Shown here: piece by piece, positions 62,101 to 64,000 of the stretch
How positions within the stretch are numbered: the first letter of the stretch is position 1
How the letters are laid out: every line of letters begins with the position of its first letter
Source of the DNA: Lentisalinibacter orientalis
GTDB lineage: Bacteria > Pseudomonadota > Gammaproteobacteria > Steroidobacterales > Woeseiaceae
Assembly: GCF_040706535.1 (NCBI RefSeq)
Contig: NZ_JAPDRJ010000005.1
Span: forward strand, 248,001-312,000
Length of the DNA: 64,000 nucleotides
Direction: 5' to 3'
Program-made: the position numbers and the translations under genes
Notes under the pieces: model-generated
What the model saw: only the letters and a program-made list of their open reading frames with translations
Told to the model about the DNA's origin: nothing
Database searches by the model: none

Positions 62101-63546
62101 TCAGCTCGTGCCGCCCACCGTGATGCGGTCCACCTTCAGGGTAGGCTGGCCGACGCCGACGGGCACCGACTGCCCCTCCTTGCCGCAGACCCCGACGCCC
62201 GTGTCGAGCTTGAGGTCGTTGCCCACCATGGACACCCGCGTGAGCACGTCCGGGCCGTTGCCGATCAGGGTGGCGCCCTTGACCGGCGCGCCGATGCGGC
62301 CCTTCTCGATCAGGTAGGCCTCGCTGGCGGAGAACACGAACTTGCCCGACGTGATATCGACCTGACCGCCGCCGAAGCTGGGCGCGTAGAGCCCGTACTC
62401 CACCGACTCGATGATCTCGCCCGGATCGTGCGGCCCCGCGAGCATGTAGGTATTGGTCATGCGCGGCATGGGCAGATGGGCGAAGGATTCGCGGCGGCCG
62501 TTGCCGGTGGGCGCGACACCCATCAGGCGCGCATTCATCTTGTCCTGCATGTAGCCCTTGAGACGGCCGTTCTCGATCAGCACCGTGCAGGACGACGGCG
62601 TGCCCTCGTCGTCGATGGTGAGCGAGCCGCGACGTCCCGGCAGGGTGCCATCGTCGACGATGGTGCAGAGCTCGGAGGCGACCTGCTGGCCGATGCGCCC
62701 GGAGAAGGCGGAAGTGCCCTTGCGGTTGAAGTCGCCTTCGAGGCCGTGGCCGATGGCCTCGTGCAGGAGCACGCCCGGCCAGCCCGGTCCCAGCACCACC
62801 GGCATGCTGCCGGCCGGCGCCGGCACCGCCTCGAGCTGGACCAGCGCCTGGCGCACCGCCTCCCGGGCGTAATCCATGACACGGTCGTTCTCGAGGAAGA
62901 AGGTGAGGTCCGTGCGACCGCCGCCGCCGCTGTAGCCCTGCTCCCGGCGGCCGCTCTGCTCCACGATGACGTGGACGTTGCAGCGGACCAGCGGACGGGA
63001 ATCGGCCCCCATGGTGCCGTCGCTGCCGACGATCATCACCAGGTCGTGGGAGGCGACCAGGCTCACCACCACCTCCTTCACCCGGGAGTCCAGCGCGCGG
63101 GTCTCCCGGTCGACACTGCGCAGCAGTTCGGTCTTCTGCTCGTCGCCGAGACTCGACACCGGATCGGTCGCCGGGTAGAGCGCCGGCGGCTGGTTGCGGC
63201 TCCAGGCCTGCACCTGCGCGTCGCCGCCGCCTGCGGCGATGGCGCGGGCGGCATCGGCGGCCTGCTCCAGCGCCGGCAGCACGAGTTCGTCGGAATAGGC
63301 GAAACCGGTCTTGTCGCCGTAGATCGCCCGCACGCCCACGCCCTGCTCCTGGCTGTAGCTGCCTTCGCGGACGATGCCGTCCTCGAGGCTCCAGCCCTCG
63401 AAACGGGAGCTCTGGAAATACAGGTCGGCCGCGTCGATGGAACGCCGCATGATGGCGCCGAGCGTCCGGCTCAGGTGACCCTCGTCGAGCCCGGCGGGGT
63501 CCAGCAGTTCCTTCTGCGCCGTCTCCAGCGCGTTCGTTTCGGTCAC
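62101..63546 (-). CDS. tldD: Metalloprotease TldD
   Basis: TldD is the catalytic, zinc-bearing subunit of the TldD/PmbA peptidase. The 481-residue protein carries the metal motif HEAIGHGLEGD (HExxxH) and the family stretches GYSGGGGRTDLTFFLEND and GNGRRESFAHLPMPRMTNTYML. The start is GTG at 63546. It lies 85 nt downstream of yhdP, the conserved gammaproteobacterial order. Confidence 0.96.
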   Translation of the reverse strand: MTETNALETAQKELLDPAGLDEGHLSRTLGAIMRRSIDAADLYFQSSRFEGWSLEDGIVREGSYSQEQGVGVRAIYGDKTGFAYSDELVLPALEQAADAARAIAAGGGDAQVQAWSRNQPPALYPATDPVSSLGDEQKTELLRSVDRETRALDSRVKEVVVSLVASHDLVMIVGSDGTMGADSRPLVRCNVHVIVEQSGRREQGYSGGGGRTDLTFFLENDRVMDYAREAVRQALVQLEAVPAPAGSMPVVLGPGWPGVLLHEAIGHGLEGDFNRKGTSAFSGRIGQQVASELCTIVDDGTLPGRRGSLTIDDEGTPSSCTVLIENGRLKGYMQDKMNARLMGVAPTGNGRRESFAHLPMPRMTNTYMLAGPHDPGEIIESVEYGLYAPSFGGGQVDITSGKFVFSASEAYLIEKGRIGAPVKGATLIGNGPDVLTRVSMVGNDLKLDTGVGVCGKEGQSVPVGVGQPTLKVDRITVGGTS

Positions 63547-63631
63547 AGTGAAAGCCTCCGTTCGGGCCTGGCTGTCCGGCCAGGCGCCCGTCCTTGCCGG
63601 TAGCCGTCTATCCTATCAGACGGGGCAGCGC

Positions 63632-64000
63632 TCACTCGCCCTGGTTCAGGCAGCCCGCCAGCTCGCTGGTGGCCCCGAAACGGCGCGCATCCGTGCGCTC
63701 GATGGTCGGGTCGTCGAAATCGCCGCTCACCTGGTAATAGGCCTGGCCGAGCTCCTGCAGGGGCTTCTTGAATATCTGGGAGAACAGCAGCAGCGCCGCC
63801 GCGGCCGGTGGGCCGCCGACGACGGCGCCGACCGCGGGCAGGCTGCTGCCGACGTCGGCGCTGACCAGCGCCGTCTGGTTGTAGTCCCGCTGGGCCAGCC
63901 CGGCGCGGCCCACCACGCCGATATCGGCCACCGAGCCTTCCAGGGTGAGGTCGCAGGTATAGGCGTCGCCGTTGACGATACGGAACGTGCCTTCGATCTT
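63632..64000 (-). CDS. yhdP: YhdP family AsmA-like protein, C-terminal end (truncated by window)
   Basis: The last 123 codons of a large reading frame that continues past base 64000. The translated end (KIEGTFRIVNGDAYTCDLTLEGS, then ADIGVVGRAGLAQRDYNQTALV and PLQELGQAYYQVSGDFDDP) is typical of the C-terminus of YhdP, an intermembrane bridge protein that moves phospholipids to the outer membrane. The internal ATG at 63931 is not the start, since conserved sequence continues upstream in frame. Its place before tldD supports the call. Confidence 0.88.
   Translation of the reverse strand, partial: KIEGTFRIVNGDAYTCDLTLEGSVADIGVVGRAGLAQRDYNQTALVSADVGSSLPAVGAVVGGPPAAAALLLFSQIFKKPLQELGQAYYQVSGDFDDPTIERTDARRFGATSELAGCLNQGE

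Noticed and set aside
56899..63546. TldD/PmbA as part of a local peptide (microcin-like) biosynthetic cluster
   Set aside because: No precursor peptide, cyclodehydratase or exporter lies nearby, and both genes sit in conserved housekeeping surroundings.

Overview
The window is chromosomal DNA of a high-GC gammaproteobacterium. Gene order is conserved gammaproteobacterial throughout (mreCD-mrdA-rodA-mltB-rlpA-dacA-ybeD-lipB; lptD-surA-pdxA-rsmA-apaG-apaH; lgt-thyA-folA; UPF0149-pepP-ubiH-ubiI; zapA-6S RNA-ygfA; yhdP-tldD). The split glycine dehydrogenase (gcvPA/gcvPB), the kynurenine pathway genes and GTAG-headed REP-like palindromes would fit a Chromatiales/Ectothiorhodospiraceae-like or Xanthomonadales-like lineage; the exact taxon is inference. 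No prophage, transposase, CRISPR array or conjugation gene was seen. Apart from a few accessory insertions this is a housekeeping segment.

Layout. 1-9.4 kb (+): cell elongation and peptidoglycan genes (mreC partial, mreD, mrdA, rodA, mltB, rlpA, dacA), then a D-amino-acid/branched-chain type aminotransferase, ybeD and lipB. 9.5-11.2 kb (-): murU and amgK, the peptidoglycan-recycling bypass. 11.3-17.9 kb (+): lptD, surA, pdxA, rsmA, apaG, apaH. 17.9-22.6 kb (+): a kynurenine catabolic cluster (RidA-like deaminase, 3-hydroxyanthranilate dioxygenase, ACMS decarboxylase, kynureninase, kynurenine monooxygenase). 22.6-24.8 kb (-): folA, thyA, lgt. 24.8-26.9 kb (+): a YyaL/SSP411-type protein. 26.9-27.3 kb: a gene-free island of nested palindromes. 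27.3-31.6 kb (-): a SLOG-fold protein, a DUF4124-M23 peptidase and a large tandem HtrA protein of Nma111 architecture. 31.7-36.9 kb (-): gcvT-gcvH-gcvPA-tpx-gcvPB behind a tandem glycine riboswitch. 36.9-38.3 kb: divergent Lrp-type regulator and phenylalanine hydroxylase. 38.4-45.4 kb (-): UPF0149, pepP, ubiH, ubiI-like, a UUP1 membrane protein and an ATP-grasp ligase. 45.5-48.5 kb (+): ZapB-like protein, zapA, 6S RNA, ygfA, a lysine-rich histone-like protein and rpiA. 48.5-50.5 kb (-): tRNA-Gln, rpsI, rplM and a DUF481 protein. 50.6-55.4 kb: coq7 and crp/vfr (+), rpe and djlA (-), purC (+), a BtuF-like protein (-). 55.5-64 kb: a YihY family protein (+), pmbA (-), purE-purK (+), an AAA-FHA fusion ATPase (+), two small proteins, tldD and the C-terminus of yhdP (-).

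Functional links. The window supplies all three oxygen-dependent ubiquinone hydroxylases (UbiH, a UbiI-like enzyme, Coq7), both halves of the TldD/PmbA protease and three purine steps. Tryptophan/kynurenine, phenylalanine and glycine catabolism lie within 20 kb; the glycine operon carries an unmistakable riboswitch and a peroxiredoxin inserted between the two P-protein subunits.

The less ordinary items are the Nma111-like double protease paired with an M23 peptidase, the AAA-FHA fusion, the UUP1/ATP-grasp pair, the nested palindrome island at 27 kb, and four genes whose putative -10 boxes sit exactly 6 nt before the start codon, suggesting leaderless mRNAs. I found no clearly undescribed multi-gene system.
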